Below, piece after piece: positions 43,049 to 51,209 of a stretch of 64,000 nucleotides of DNA. Positions within the stretch are counted from its first letter, which is position 1. Every line of letters starts with the position of its first letter. A model generated the notes under the pieces. The model was not told where the DNA came from, did not search any database, and saw only the letters and a list, made by a program, of their open reading frames with translations. The DNA comes from a virus: IMG/VR virus record IMGVR_UViG_3300025876_000006, positions 64,001 through 128,000 of that record; one strand, 5' to 3'. The translations under genes were made by a program, and so were the position numbers.

Positions 43049-43055
43049 TAATCAT

Positions 43056-43403
43056 ATGAATAAGGAAGCTAAAGAAAGTATTAAGGTATTACGAGAGTGT
43101 GCCGAATTACAAACTGCTAAATCAAGAGATTATCAAAATCCTAACAGCCGAATTAAACAAGCTGATTATTATCCACGAGGCATCGCATCTATCTTAGATA
43201 TTATTTACGCCAAAACTCTTAGAATGTATTCGGTTCTAGAAGCTATGGAATCTGATACTGGATATGAGCCAAACTTTGAATCTCTTGAAGATTCTGGTAA
43301 AGATCTTATTAACTATGCGTCGTTCTTAGTAGCTTATATGAGACATGGCGTAGATGGCCAAGATGTTAATAAAGATTTTTTAAATCGAAACGGAAACAAA
43401 TAG
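43056..43403 (+). CDS. DUF1599-like (nucleotide-modification-associated) protein
   Basis: 115 residues. The pattern KSRDYQNPNSRIKQADYYPRGIASILDIIYAKTLRMYSVLEAM...ESLEDSGKDLINYASFLVAYM follows DUF1599 or nucleotide modification associated domain 1 proteins: K-x-x-D-Y, K-x-x-R and S-x-x-D-L-x-N-Y-A. Such proteins are found beside DNA base-modification genes in phages. It begins a run that continues with glycosyltransferase and kinase-like genes. Confidence 0.65.
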   Translation: MNKEAKESIKVLRECAELQTAKSRDYQNPNSRIKQADYYPRGIASILDIIYAKTLRMYSVLEAMESDTGYEPNFESLEDSGKDLINYASFLVAYMRHGVDGQDVNKDFLNRNGNK

Positions 43404-43410
43404 ATATATT

Positions 43411-44688
43411 ATGAGAATCGGCATCGGCAAGATTGGTAAGTCTGTATTATTCAATAGTAAAAATTGGGGCGCTGTTGGCGGTGACAATGAAGCTCCTATT
43501 TTATATGAACACCTAATAACACAAAACCCTGAGCATACTTTTGTTATGCTTGGCGCTAGTGACTTTGATAGATTATCTATTGCCGAGCAAGAACGGATTA
43601 ACGTTCATGGTAATTTCATATATGCTTTCTCTGGGTTTTCCGAATGGCGAAAAAATCAATGGGATAAATCTAAAGCTCAACACCCTTCAAATGATAGGCA
43701 AGAGTTTATGGAAAACATTATTATTCCAAATCCAAAATTTGAAATTGATGCTGGTGTTTTTATGTGCGGTCAAGTTGCAACTTCTAATGTTGGGGGTTGG
43801 GCTCGTAAACAAACAGATCATACTCAATTAGCAAAGCCACTTGATGTTCAACGAAAGTACGCAGGACCAACAATTCATTATCTTAATAAGTATAAAGAAG
43901 TACCTTGGTTAATGTTATTAAACGATCCTCGCCTTTATCCTGGGAAGATGAGAGACCTAATGAATCCTCCTAGGAAGATCTTTTCACAATATAATCAAAA
44001 GTGTTTACACCGTAATAGTATTGAATATGATAGCCCTGTTAGGGAAATAACAGAAATAGAACAATTATATAAAGGTATTGAAACTACATTTTTAATTGGA
44101 AAAGAAAAGGGTAAATCTATTCAAGAAGCACCAAACACATTAGATAGTTTCTTTGGTGAGCCTGAAGAAAAGACAACTGAAAAAGATATTAACTTTATGA
44201 TTGTTTGTAATGAGGGCAAACCATCGCGTTATCCTGATTTGAAAAAATATATTTTAGAACATGTCGATGATGTTGATATTTACGGACAATGGAACTCCGA
44301 TACAATTGGAGATGACTCTCGATTCAAAGGACCTAAGAAGTTTAACGATTTAATGAGAATGTTGCCACGAGTTAAATATACTTTTTGTATTCCAATTAAA
44401 AAGGGTTGGGTTACCGCAAAGTTTTGGGAAATGGCTCATTATGGAATTATACCATTCCTGCATCCAACCTATGATCAACAAAAACATTTGGATGTACCTG
44501 ATTTTATTAGAGTAAAAGATTCTAAAGATCTTTTTAATAAAATTAAATTCCTTGAAGAAAACCCTAAAGCTTATCAGCAACTTCGCGATCAGTTAGATGA
44601 TATTCTTAAAGAAGAGTATTATGATGGGAGTTATCTCAATGATTTGATCCTAGGTAAATTAACTGAACTAAATAAAAGTAATGCATAA
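43411..44688 (+). CDS. GT-B glycosyltransferase-like protein with clamp-binding-like motif
   Basis: 425 residues. The N-terminal half (MRIGIGKIGKSVLFNSKNWGAVGGDNEAPILYEHL...TFVMLGASD) resembles the acceptor domain and the C-terminal half (NFMIVCNEGKPSRYPDLKKYIL; TAKFWEMAHYGIIPFLHP) the donor domain of GT-B enzymes, comparable in layout to T4 alpha-glucosyltransferase. Between them (~residues 240-252) lies APNTLDSFFGEP, close to the clamp motif at the C-terminus of gp43. T4 AGT is reported to bind gp45, so DNA glucosylation is a reasonable hypothesis. It overlaps the next gene by 8 nt. Confidence 0.6.
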   Translation: MRIGIGKIGKSVLFNSKNWGAVGGDNEAPILYEHLITQNPEHTFVMLGASDFDRLSIAEQERINVHGNFIYAFSGFSEWRKNQWDKSKAQHPSNDRQEFMENIIIPNPKFEIDAGVFMCGQVATSNVGGWARKQTDHTQLAKPLDVQRKYAGPTIHYLNKYKEVPWLMLLNDPRLYPGKMRDLMNPPRKIFSQYNQKCLHRNSIEYDSPVREITEIEQLYKGIETTFLIGKEKGKSIQEAPNTLDSFFGEPEEKTTEKDINFMIVCNEGKPSRYPDLKKYILEHVDDVDIYGQWNSDTIGDDSRFKGPKKFNDLMRMLPRVKYTFCIPIKKGWVTAKFWEMAHYGIIPFLHPTYDQQKHLDVPDFIRVKDSKDLFNKIKFLEENPKAYQQLRDQLDDILKEEYYDGSYLNDLILGKLTELNKSNA

Positions 44689-45703
44689 CAAAAGAATAGT
44701 TTTAGACTTTGATGATACACTCGCTTTAACAACAAATCGCGATTGGGAACATGCTGAACCAAACATAGAGTTAATTCAAAAGGTTAATTCTTTATATGAC
44801 GATGGGTGGGAGGTTGATATTTTTACGGCACGAGGATCTATCTCTTGTAAAACTCGAGAAGAAGCTAAAGAAAAGTATGCCGGCCAAATCAAAAAGTGGC
44901 TAAAGAAAAACGGAGTCAAGTATAGGTCTCTAAGTTTTGACAAACCACTCGCTGCATACTATATTGACGATAAAGGTATCTCTCCTGAACTTTTCCTTAA
45001 GACTGATATTAGACAACTCGATGGAGGTTTGTCTGGTGCTGATATTTTTACTGATGGAACATATGTTCATAAAACAGATAAGAATGCTCACAAAGTTAAT
45101 GAATGGTATTCACAAGTAAAGAACTATATTAATACACCTGAAGTTCTAAGACTTGTTGGTGAAACTTTAACAATTGAGTATATACAACATGACAAAAGTT
45201 TCTTCAAGAATAATTTCCACCGTGCAATCGGAATTATTCAAGAAAGTCTTGAAGATTTAAAGGAGATTGATTCGCCTGAAGATTCTCTTGAATTTTCTGA
45301 TTATGTTGCGCGGATTTATTCGCACTCTGATATTTCTGGTGAGTCATATTTTAATACCATATGTGATTCTCTTAAGTATTTAAATCTTAAACGTTCATTT
45401 TCTCATGGCGACTTTGGAGTTACAAATATGTTATTTAAGAGTGAGACTCTTTACTTAATTGACCCTATTCCCGATGTGTTTGGCTGTACCGAAATTGATG
45501 CAGCTAAATTCTGTGCGAGCCTTATCGTGAATCAATATGATAACGACATAGTCAATAACTCGATCTCAACATTATCTATGTTTAATTCTATTAATCAGAC
45601 CGACTTTAAAATTCTTATTGCGGCTGAACTCATTCGAGTTTTTAAATATCATCCTAATAACCAAATCATTTCTAAAGCAGTTAAAAACATATGTGTATTA
45701 TGA
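44681..45703 (+). CDS. HAD-like phosphatase fused to an APH/choline-kinase-like domain
   Basis: 340 residues in two parts. Residues 1-110 are a HAD-type domain: VLDFDDTLALT (~6-16, nucleophile and acid aspartates), VDIFTARGS and a C-terminal YYIDDKGI. From about residue 120 the protein resembles aminoglycoside or choline phosphotransferases, with the catalytic loop SHGDFGVTNMLF (~238) and metal site YLIDPIPD (~255). Such fusions point to sugar or polyol phosphate handling. The next two genes are a GT-A glycosyltransferase and a cytidylyltransferase, so a CDP-activated or phosphorylated surface or DNA decoration is likely. Confidence 0.7.
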   Translation: MHNKRIVLDFDDTLALTTNRDWEHAEPNIELIQKVNSLYDDGWEVDIFTARGSISCKTREEAKEKYAGQIKKWLKKNGVKYRSLSFDKPLAAYYIDDKGISPELFLKTDIRQLDGGLSGADIFTDGTYVHKTDKNAHKVNEWYSQVKNYINTPEVLRLVGETLTIEYIQHDKSFFKNNFHRAIGIIQESLEDLKEIDSPEDSLEFSDYVARIYSHSDISGESYFNTICDSLKYLNLKRSFSHGDFGVTNMLFKSETLYLIDPIPDVFGCTEIDAAKFCASLIVNQYDNDIVNNSISTLSMFNSINQTDFKILIAAELIRVFKYHPNNQIISKAVKNICVL

Positions 45704-46608
45704 ACAACATTTTAATAATAAGTAACAAACCTGAACGGCTCGAATCGTTCATTAAATATTACAACATTTTCAATGAACCGACTGATATAGTTCTAAATGT
45801 AATACTCGATGATCGTTATCAAACATATGATCTTAGTGATACTATTAAGGATAATTATAACATCTATTATGCGTCTGATGCGGTTAAGCAATTGGTTCCA
45901 AGATTATCTGATCCTGAGACCGCGGAGATTATCCTTGACAAATTCCGTTTGTCAATTAAGCTTCTTGTTATTTTATATGCTCATGAAGTACTAGGTATGG
46001 AAAAGGTTTGTATGATGGACGATGACACGTTCCTTATTCAACCTATTGATAGTTACTTCGAAAATGATTATGTTTTCTATAATGAAAGAGTACTTGGTCG
46101 CATGTCTGTTGCTGTCGAGAATCTTATGACAGGAATCTACAGTGATCTTGTGGATGTTCATAAAATGAATACTAAGCCCCACTTTACTTTAAACTCAGGT
46201 CAGGTAATACATACAAAAAATCCAAATCTATTCAAGTTTATTGATAGAGCGTTCTGTTCAGACTTACTTAATGTCGTATGTGGAGCTATCGAGAAGTATA
46301 AATCAAAGAAGAACTACCTGGGTAATATTCATCATCGACCAATTGGTGGAAAGTATTGGATCATGGAACAAAACGTCTATGCTGTTTACTTCAGGTGGTT
46401 AACCGAGAATGGTTATGCTGTAAAAGAGTTTCCAAGAAATGAGTTTAAGCTATACGAAGGCCTTCTTAAACCAAATTATACAATGGACAGAATTAGAAAA
46501 CTTCCAAAATTTTTACATTACCTTCCTACAGATAAGTCACCGTTATATGATACGGTCGCAAAGCAGCTTGACAGAATCATAAATAAAGAAATACATGTTC
46601 CTAGATAA
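45700..46608 (+). CDS. GT-A-type glycosyltransferase-like protein
   Basis: 302 residues; ATG 45700 overlaps the previous stop (ATGA), preferred over ATG 45691. The N-terminus NNILIISNKPERLESFIKYY and the CMMDDDTFLI motif (~residue 104-113) fit a nucleotide-sugar-binding GT-A domain with a DxD metal site. NSGQVIHTKN and GGKYWIMEQNVYAVYFRWL lie further on. It overlaps the next gene by 14 nt. Acceptor unknown. Confidence 0.65.
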   Translation: MNNILIISNKPERLESFIKYYNIFNEPTDIVLNVILDDRYQTYDLSDTIKDNYNIYYASDAVKQLVPRLSDPETAEIILDKFRLSIKLLVILYAHEVLGMEKVCMMDDDTFLIQPIDSYFENDYVFYNERVLGRMSVAVENLMTGIYSDLVDVHKMNTKPHFTLNSGQVIHTKNPNLFKFIDRAFCSDLLNVVCGAIEKYKSKKNYLGNIHHRPIGGKYWIMEQNVYAVYFRWLTENGYAVKEFPRNEFKLYEGLLKPNYTMDRIRKLPKFLHYLPTDKSPLYDTVAKQLDRIINKEIHVPR

Positions 46609-47029
46609 AAATAAACTACCAAATGATGCTAAGATTGGCTTCACCTGTTCAACCTTCGATTTATTACACGCCGGTCATATTGTGATGTTGCAAGAAGCAA
46701 AATCATTATGCGACTATCTTGTATGTGGTCTATTAATTGATCCAACTGTTGACCGCCCTGATTCTAAAAACAAACCGATCCAATCTCCATTTGAAAGGTA
46801 CGTACAATTATCGTCATGCCGATATGTCGATGAAGTTATACCTTTCACGACTGAGCAAGAAATAGTTGACATCATATTAACTATAAATCCTGACATCAGA
46901 ATTGTTGGCGAAGAATATCGAGACACGGATCACACAGGAAAGGGCTTATGCCCTGTACATTATAATAAAAGAAAACATTCATTCTCTTCGTCAGATCTTA
47001 GAGACCGAGTAATAAAATCAAATATATAA
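46595..47029 (+). CDS. Cytidylyltransferase, glycerol-3-phosphate type (TagD-like)
   Basis: 144 residues. GFTCSTFDLLHAGHIVML (~15-32) holds the HxGH nucleotidyltransferase motif. RYVDEVIPF (~76), IRIVGEEYRDTDHTGKG (~99-115) and SSSDLRDRV (~133) match glycerol-3-phosphate or phosphocholine cytidylyltransferases, with a variant of the usual R-T-x-G-I-S-T-T. Makes CDP-alcohols. It closes a three-gene overlapping cassette with the HAD-kinase and the GT-A gene. Confidence 0.85.
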   Translation: MFLDKNKLPNDAKIGFTCSTFDLLHAGHIVMLQEAKSLCDYLVCGLLIDPTVDRPDSKNKPIQSPFERYVQLSSCRYVDEVIPFTTEQEIVDIILTINPDIRIVGEEYRDTDHTGKGLCPVHYNKRKHSFSSSDLRDRVIKSNI

Positions 47030-47047
47030 TTATATAAAACACACGCC

Positions 47048-47085
47048 TATTACATCATGATGATCATGATAGGCAAAGCATAATA
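47048..47085 (+). other. Stem-loop between cytidylyltransferase and methyltransferase genes
   Basis: GCCTAT...ATAGGC (47047-47076) encloses the palindrome CATGAT-G-ATCATG. There is no T tract. It could be an attenuating hairpin or a protein site. Confidence 0.4.
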
Positions 47086-47115
47086 AAAATTTAAGTAAAA
47101 AAATATTAAAATAAA

Positions 47116-48330
47116 ATGAAAAGTGAAATAACATATGGCAGTATCGTGCCTTTAATCGGAGGAGAAAGTTTAGGAATTCAAAATGTTCTTGATGGTAAAC
47201 ATCCTGAATGGGTAATGTCATATCGAGCTTTTGAAGCTAATGATGCCCATTATATGAATCATATTAGAAACCAAGGGTATGAAGGAGATTATGTATTTCT
47301 TGATGAAACTCATGGTTATAAAGCAAAACAAGTAGATGTAGTAAATACGGTTTGCCCTTGCGCAGGTTTATCATCCTTATCACCAACATCAAATGCTAAG
47401 AGTGCTACAAACGATTGGATGTATCATACGGCCGAGCATGTTCTTGAAAATATTAAACCAAAAGTATTTTGGGGAGAGAACGCGCCAAGACTAGCGATGT
47501 CAACAGGAGCTCCGGTTGTCGATAAATTAAAAGAAATTGCTAAGAAATTTAATTATACATTTAGCATTTACAAAACAAAAAGTCTGGTGCAAGGTTTTTC
47601 TCAAGTTCGTGATAGGACGTTCTATTTCTTTTGGAAAGACGATTCTGTTCCACTCTTTGATTATATCCATCGACCAAATCAAAAAATTGAAGATTTATTA
47701 AACGCCGTTGTAAATGATCCGGAAGATCCTATGAGCGAAGTTCTTAATAAAGATATTCCTTCAGAGTTTTGTTTATATAATTATATTCTCAATGAAATTC
47801 ATGGCGGTATTTCTCATGCTGAGTTTGTAGATAAGCATTTAGAAAAATCATCAAATGCGTTTCATTATATTGAAAATAACGATTCATATGATAAACTAAT
47901 CCCATGGCTACAAGAAAAGGGAGAAGATCGTTGGGCTGCTACAATTGGTCGAATGAATGAAAAAATTAAAAATGGCAAAGGAGTAATGAGAAGAACTGTT
48001 ACATGGCCCAAGGATTATATTGGTGCTTTTGTTGGCCACCTCCCACAATGGCTTACTCATCCAACTGAAGATCGTTATTTAACGGTTCGCGAGTGTATGG
48101 AAATTATGTATTTGCCTAAAGACTTTCAATTACTTAATACTAAACAATGGAATCATATTTGTCAAAATGTTCCTGTTAAGACAGCCGAAGATATGATGGG
48201 CCAAATTGTAAAATATTTACAAGGTGATCTTGATAAAGTAAATACCACATATATCTTACAAGATAATAAAAGGCAGAGGTGGGAAGCTGAACAAGAATGT
48301 GAAACCGCTTCATTAGAAGACTTCACATAA
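47116..48330 (+). CDS. C5 cytosine DNA methyltransferase
   Basis: 404 residues. Motif IV VNTVCPCAGLSSLSP (~77-91) with the catalytic Cys in PCAGLS, motif VI WGENAP (~120), motif VIII QVRDRTFYFF (~163) and a late R-x-L-T-V-R-E-C-M-E-I-M-Y-L-P-x-D-F motif (~350) are in order. Motif I is atypical (VPLIGGESLGIQN). It could protect the genome from restriction. The C-terminus ASLEDFT nearly repeats the gp43 C-terminal clamp motif. No restriction gene is adjacent. Confidence 0.85.
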   Translation: MKSEITYGSIVPLIGGESLGIQNVLDGKHPEWVMSYRAFEANDAHYMNHIRNQGYEGDYVFLDETHGYKAKQVDVVNTVCPCAGLSSLSPTSNAKSATNDWMYHTAEHVLENIKPKVFWGENAPRLAMSTGAPVVDKLKEIAKKFNYTFSIYKTKSLVQGFSQVRDRTFYFFWKDDSVPLFDYIHRPNQKIEDLLNAVVNDPEDPMSEVLNKDIPSEFCLYNYILNEIHGGISHAEFVDKHLEKSSNAFHYIENNDSYDKLIPWLQEKGEDRWAATIGRMNEKIKNGKGVMRRTVTWPKDYIGAFVGHLPQWLTHPTEDRYLTVRECMEIMYLPKDFQLLNTKQWNHICQNVPVKTAEDMMGQIVKYLQGDLDKVNTTYILQDNKRQRWEAEQECETASLEDFT

Positions 48331-48346
48331 TAATAATATTTAATGA

Positions 48347-48375
48347 TTTACATTCATTAAAAAATAGATTATAAT
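48347..48375 (+). promoter_or_regulatory. Sigma-70-like promoter of uvsX
   Basis: TTTACA, 17 bp, TATAAT. The start codon is 25 nt after the -10 in an A-rich leader with no Shine-Dalgarno sequence. Confidence 0.75.
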
Positions 48376-48400
48376 ATTAACAGCAACAAAATAAAACTAT

Positions 48401-49489
48401 ATGTCATTACTAGATAAACTAAAAAAGAACTGCCGAGTAAAAGAAGCCGACGTCCTAGCCGATAGCCAATTTTACGCGGAGAAGGATATGATTCCAACAC
48501 CAGTGCCGATGATTAACGTCGCGCTTAGTGGAAAAATGGATGGGGGTTTAACAAGCGGGTTAACCGTATTGGCTGGGCCTTCTAAACACTTTAAAACTTC
48601 ATTTGCTCTACTAATGGCAAGTGCTTATTTAAAACAACATAAGGACGCGGTTCTAATGTTTTATGATTCAGAGTTTGGTTCTCCGCAAGCATACTTTGAA
48701 AGCTTTGGTATTGATATTAACCGAGTACTTCATATTCCTATTAAGAATGTCGAAGAACTGAAGTTCGATATGATTAACCAATTTGAAGATCTAGATCGCA
48801 AAGATAAAGTTATTGTTATTATTGATTCGATTGGTAACCTTGCATCTAAGAAGGAGATGGACGACGCTATTAACGAAAAGAGTGTCGCTGATATGAGCCG
48901 AGCAAAATCCATTAAGGGTTTATTCCGAATGGCTACTCCTTACTTAACAATGAAAGACATTCCTCTGATTGCAGTTAACCATACATATCAAGAGATGGGG
49001 CTGTTTCCAAGAGCGGTTGTATCAGGAGGAACTGGAATTTATTATTCAGCAGATACCATTTGGATTATTGGTCGTTCACAAGATAAAAAAGGAACAGAGA
49101 TTCAAGGTTATCACTTTAACGTTGTAGTTGAGAAAAGCAGATTTGTTAAAGAGAAAAGCCGTATTCCAATTACAGTGAGTTGGGAAGGTGGAATTCAAAA
49201 ATGGAGTGGCCTGCTTGATGTTGCGATTGACGGAGGTTATGCTACAAAACCAAAGAACGGATGGTACATGGCAAATAACCCAGAGACGGGTGAAGAACTG
49301 CATCCTGTTAACCGTCGTGCCGCCGACACTCTTAATAAAGAGTTTTGGGAACCTATCTTTGAGAAAACTGACTTTGCCGATTTTATTAAAAACAAATTTA
49401 CGATTGGTTTACATGATATGTCAGGTGATGAAGCTGAAGTGGTTGTAGATGCCGCTCTTGAAACTGAAACTATTGAAGAAGATGCTTGA
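48401..49489 (+). CDS. uvsX: RecA-like recombinase UvsX
   Basis: 362 residues (T4 391). Walker A GPSKHFKTS (~59-67), VLMFYDSEFGS (~85), Walker B VIVIIDSIGNL (~137), and the DNA-binding loop region with VVSGGTGIYYSAD. Strand-exchange protein for recombination-dependent replication; partner of UvsY. The C-terminus is acidic as in other RecA proteins. It overlaps the next gene by 8 nt. Confidence 0.95.
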   Translation: MSLLDKLKKNCRVKEADVLADSQFYAEKDMIPTPVPMINVALSGKMDGGLTSGLTVLAGPSKHFKTSFALLMASAYLKQHKDAVLMFYDSEFGSPQAYFESFGIDINRVLHIPIKNVEELKFDMINQFEDLDRKDKVIVIIDSIGNLASKKEMDDAINEKSVADMSRAKSIKGLFRMATPYLTMKDIPLIAVNHTYQEMGLFPRAVVSGGTGIYYSADTIWIIGRSQDKKGTEIQGYHFNVVVEKSRFVKEKSRIPITVSWEGGIQKWSGLLDVAIDGGYATKPKNGWYMANNPETGEELHPVNRRAADTLNKEFWEPIFEKTDFADFIKNKFTIGLHDMSGDEAEVVVDAALETETIEEDA

Positions 49490-49784
49490 AGAAGGATCAG
49501 ACTATGAAATTGTTTCCCATGGTAAAATTAAAGACCATGCTTCAATTAAAATTCTTAAAGGAGAATATGAAGGCGTCCAATATAGTTATGGGAAAATCTC
49601 ATTTGAATTAAAGGACGTTGATGGTATGGAACTGCCAGTATTAAAGTTCATTTATGAAATTGATAAACATCCTGAAACAATAGAAAAAGAAACCTTAGAA
49701 AAAGACCAATATTTTACATCTTATATTGGAACTATATTAGATAAAATATTAATAGAACAAGGTCAAACAGATAAGCATGAATAA
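49482..49784 (+). CDS. Small conserved protein between UvsX and gp41
   Basis: 100 residues; ATG 49482 overlaps the uvsX stop. The sequence IVSHGKIKDHASIKILKGEYEGVQYSYGKISFELKDVDGMELPVLKFIYEI is a mixed alpha/beta pattern that marine T4-like phages keep at this place. T4 has gene 40 between uvsX and 41, but no membrane segment is visible here, so homology to gp40 is doubtful. It overlaps gene 41 by 8 nt. Confidence 0.6.
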   Translation: MLEEGSDYEIVSHGKIKDHASIKILKGEYEGVQYSYGKISFELKDVDGMELPVLKFIYEIDKHPETIEKETLEKDQYFTSYIGTILDKILIEQGQTDKHE

Positions 49785-51174
49785 ATCTTTCGAGGAAATT
49801 ATATTAACAAATTTAATTAATAATGAGAAGTTTTGTAGAAAATCATTACCTCATATTAAATCAGAATATTTTGATAACCAAGAAAAAGCAGTTTATGATT
49901 TAATCGTTAACTTTATTTCTAAGTATAACAAACTGCCAACAAGTAACGTTCTTTTAATTGAACTTCAGAATTCTGAATATAGTAATCGTAGCGATGTAAA
50001 TGAAATATATCAAACAATTACTAATTTAGAACAAGCTGATAATAGCGATGAAGATTGGTTGTTAGAAAGTACTGAAACATGGTGTAAAGATCGAGCAGTT
50101 CATAATGCAGTAATGGAAAGTATTTCTATTATTGATGGAAAGAGCCCAGATAAAAACGAAGGTATTATTCCAGAGATTTTAAGTAAAGCTCTTTCCGTAA
50201 CATTTGATACGGCGGTTGGCCATGATTATATTGGCGATGCTGAATCTCGATTTGATTTTTATAATAGAGATGAAGAGAAGTTACCATTTGATTTAACAAT
50301 GTTTAATGAAATCACCGGCGGTGGTTTACCTAATAAAACATTAAACATTATCCTTGCAGGAACTGGTGTTGGTAAGAGTTTGGCTATGTGCCACCTTGCT
50401 GCAGATGGAATTTCTCAAGGAAAGAATGTTCTTTATATAACAATGGAAATGGCTGAAGAGCGTATCGCTGAACGTATTGATGCTAATTTGTTTGATGTAA
50501 GGATTGATCAACTTGATACGCTTTCCCGTGAAAACTTTAATTCTAAAATAAAGAAAGTTTCTGATAAAGTTAAAGGTCAGTTGATTATTAAGGAATACCC
50601 AACTGCTGGAGCTCATGTTGGTCACTTCAGAGCTTTGATAACAGAGCTTAAAATGAAGAAACAATTTGTACCAGATGTTATCTTTATTGATTATCTAAAC
50701 ATTTGTGCTAGTAGCAGAATTAAAGGTTTAAGCGGAGGCGTTAACACCTATTCTTTAATTAAAAGTATTGCTGAAGAAGTTAGAGGATTGGCCGTTGAGT
50801 GTAATGTTCCAATTTGGAGTGCTACTCAGGTTACTCGTTCTGGATTTAATAATTCCGATGTTGACTTAACTGATACATCAGAAAGTTTCGGCTTACCTGC
50901 CACAGCTGACTTAATGATTGCTTTAATTAGTAATGAACAGTTAGAAGGAATGAATCAAATAATGGTAAAGCAATTGAAGAATCGTTATAATGATCCAAGT
51001 AATAATAAACGGTTTGTCGTTGGAGTAGATAAATCTAAGATGCGTTTATATGATGTTGCTGACCCAACTCAAGATATATTAGATGATTCTAAAATAGCAG
51101 GAGCACAAGTGGGTAATAGTGATGCCATGCATAACATTGGTAAGAACGTAGACTTCTCTGGTTTTAAAGTTTGA
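49777..51174 (+). CDS. 41: Replicative helicase gp41 (DnaB-like)
   Basis: 465 residues (T4 475). N-terminal helical domain followed by the RecA-fold helicase: GGGLPNKTLNIILAGTGVGKSLAMCHLA with Walker A (~195-202), VLYITMEMAEERIAERIDANL, VIFIDYLNIC (~308) and the C-terminal NRYNDPSNNKRFVVGVDKSKMRLYD. Hexameric 5'-3' helicase at the fork. No gp61-type primase is in the window. Confidence 0.95.
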   Translation: MNKSFEEIILTNLINNEKFCRKSLPHIKSEYFDNQEKAVYDLIVNFISKYNKLPTSNVLLIELQNSEYSNRSDVNEIYQTITNLEQADNSDEDWLLESTETWCKDRAVHNAVMESISIIDGKSPDKNEGIIPEILSKALSVTFDTAVGHDYIGDAESRFDFYNRDEEKLPFDLTMFNEITGGGLPNKTLNIILAGTGVGKSLAMCHLAADGISQGKNVLYITMEMAEERIAERIDANLFDVRIDQLDTLSRENFNSKIKKVSDKVKGQLIIKEYPTAGAHVGHFRALITELKMKKQFVPDVIFIDYLNICASSRIKGLSGGVNTYSLIKSIAEEVRGLAVECNVPIWSATQVTRSGFNNSDVDLTDTSESFGLPATADLMIALISNEQLEGMNQIMVKQLKNRYNDPSNNKRFVVGVDKSKMRLYDVADPTQDILDDSKIAGAQVGNSDAMHNIGKNVDFSGFKV

Positions 51175-51179
51175 AACTT

Positions 51180-51187
51180 TATAAATA
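51180..51187 (+). promoter_or_regulatory. Late promoter TATAAATA of the packaged-ATPase candidate
   Basis: Perfect element 22 nt before ATG 51210; it marks the switch from replication genes to a late module. Confidence 0.65.
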
Positions 51188-51209
51188 ACTAAAATTACTA
51201 TTACACTAA

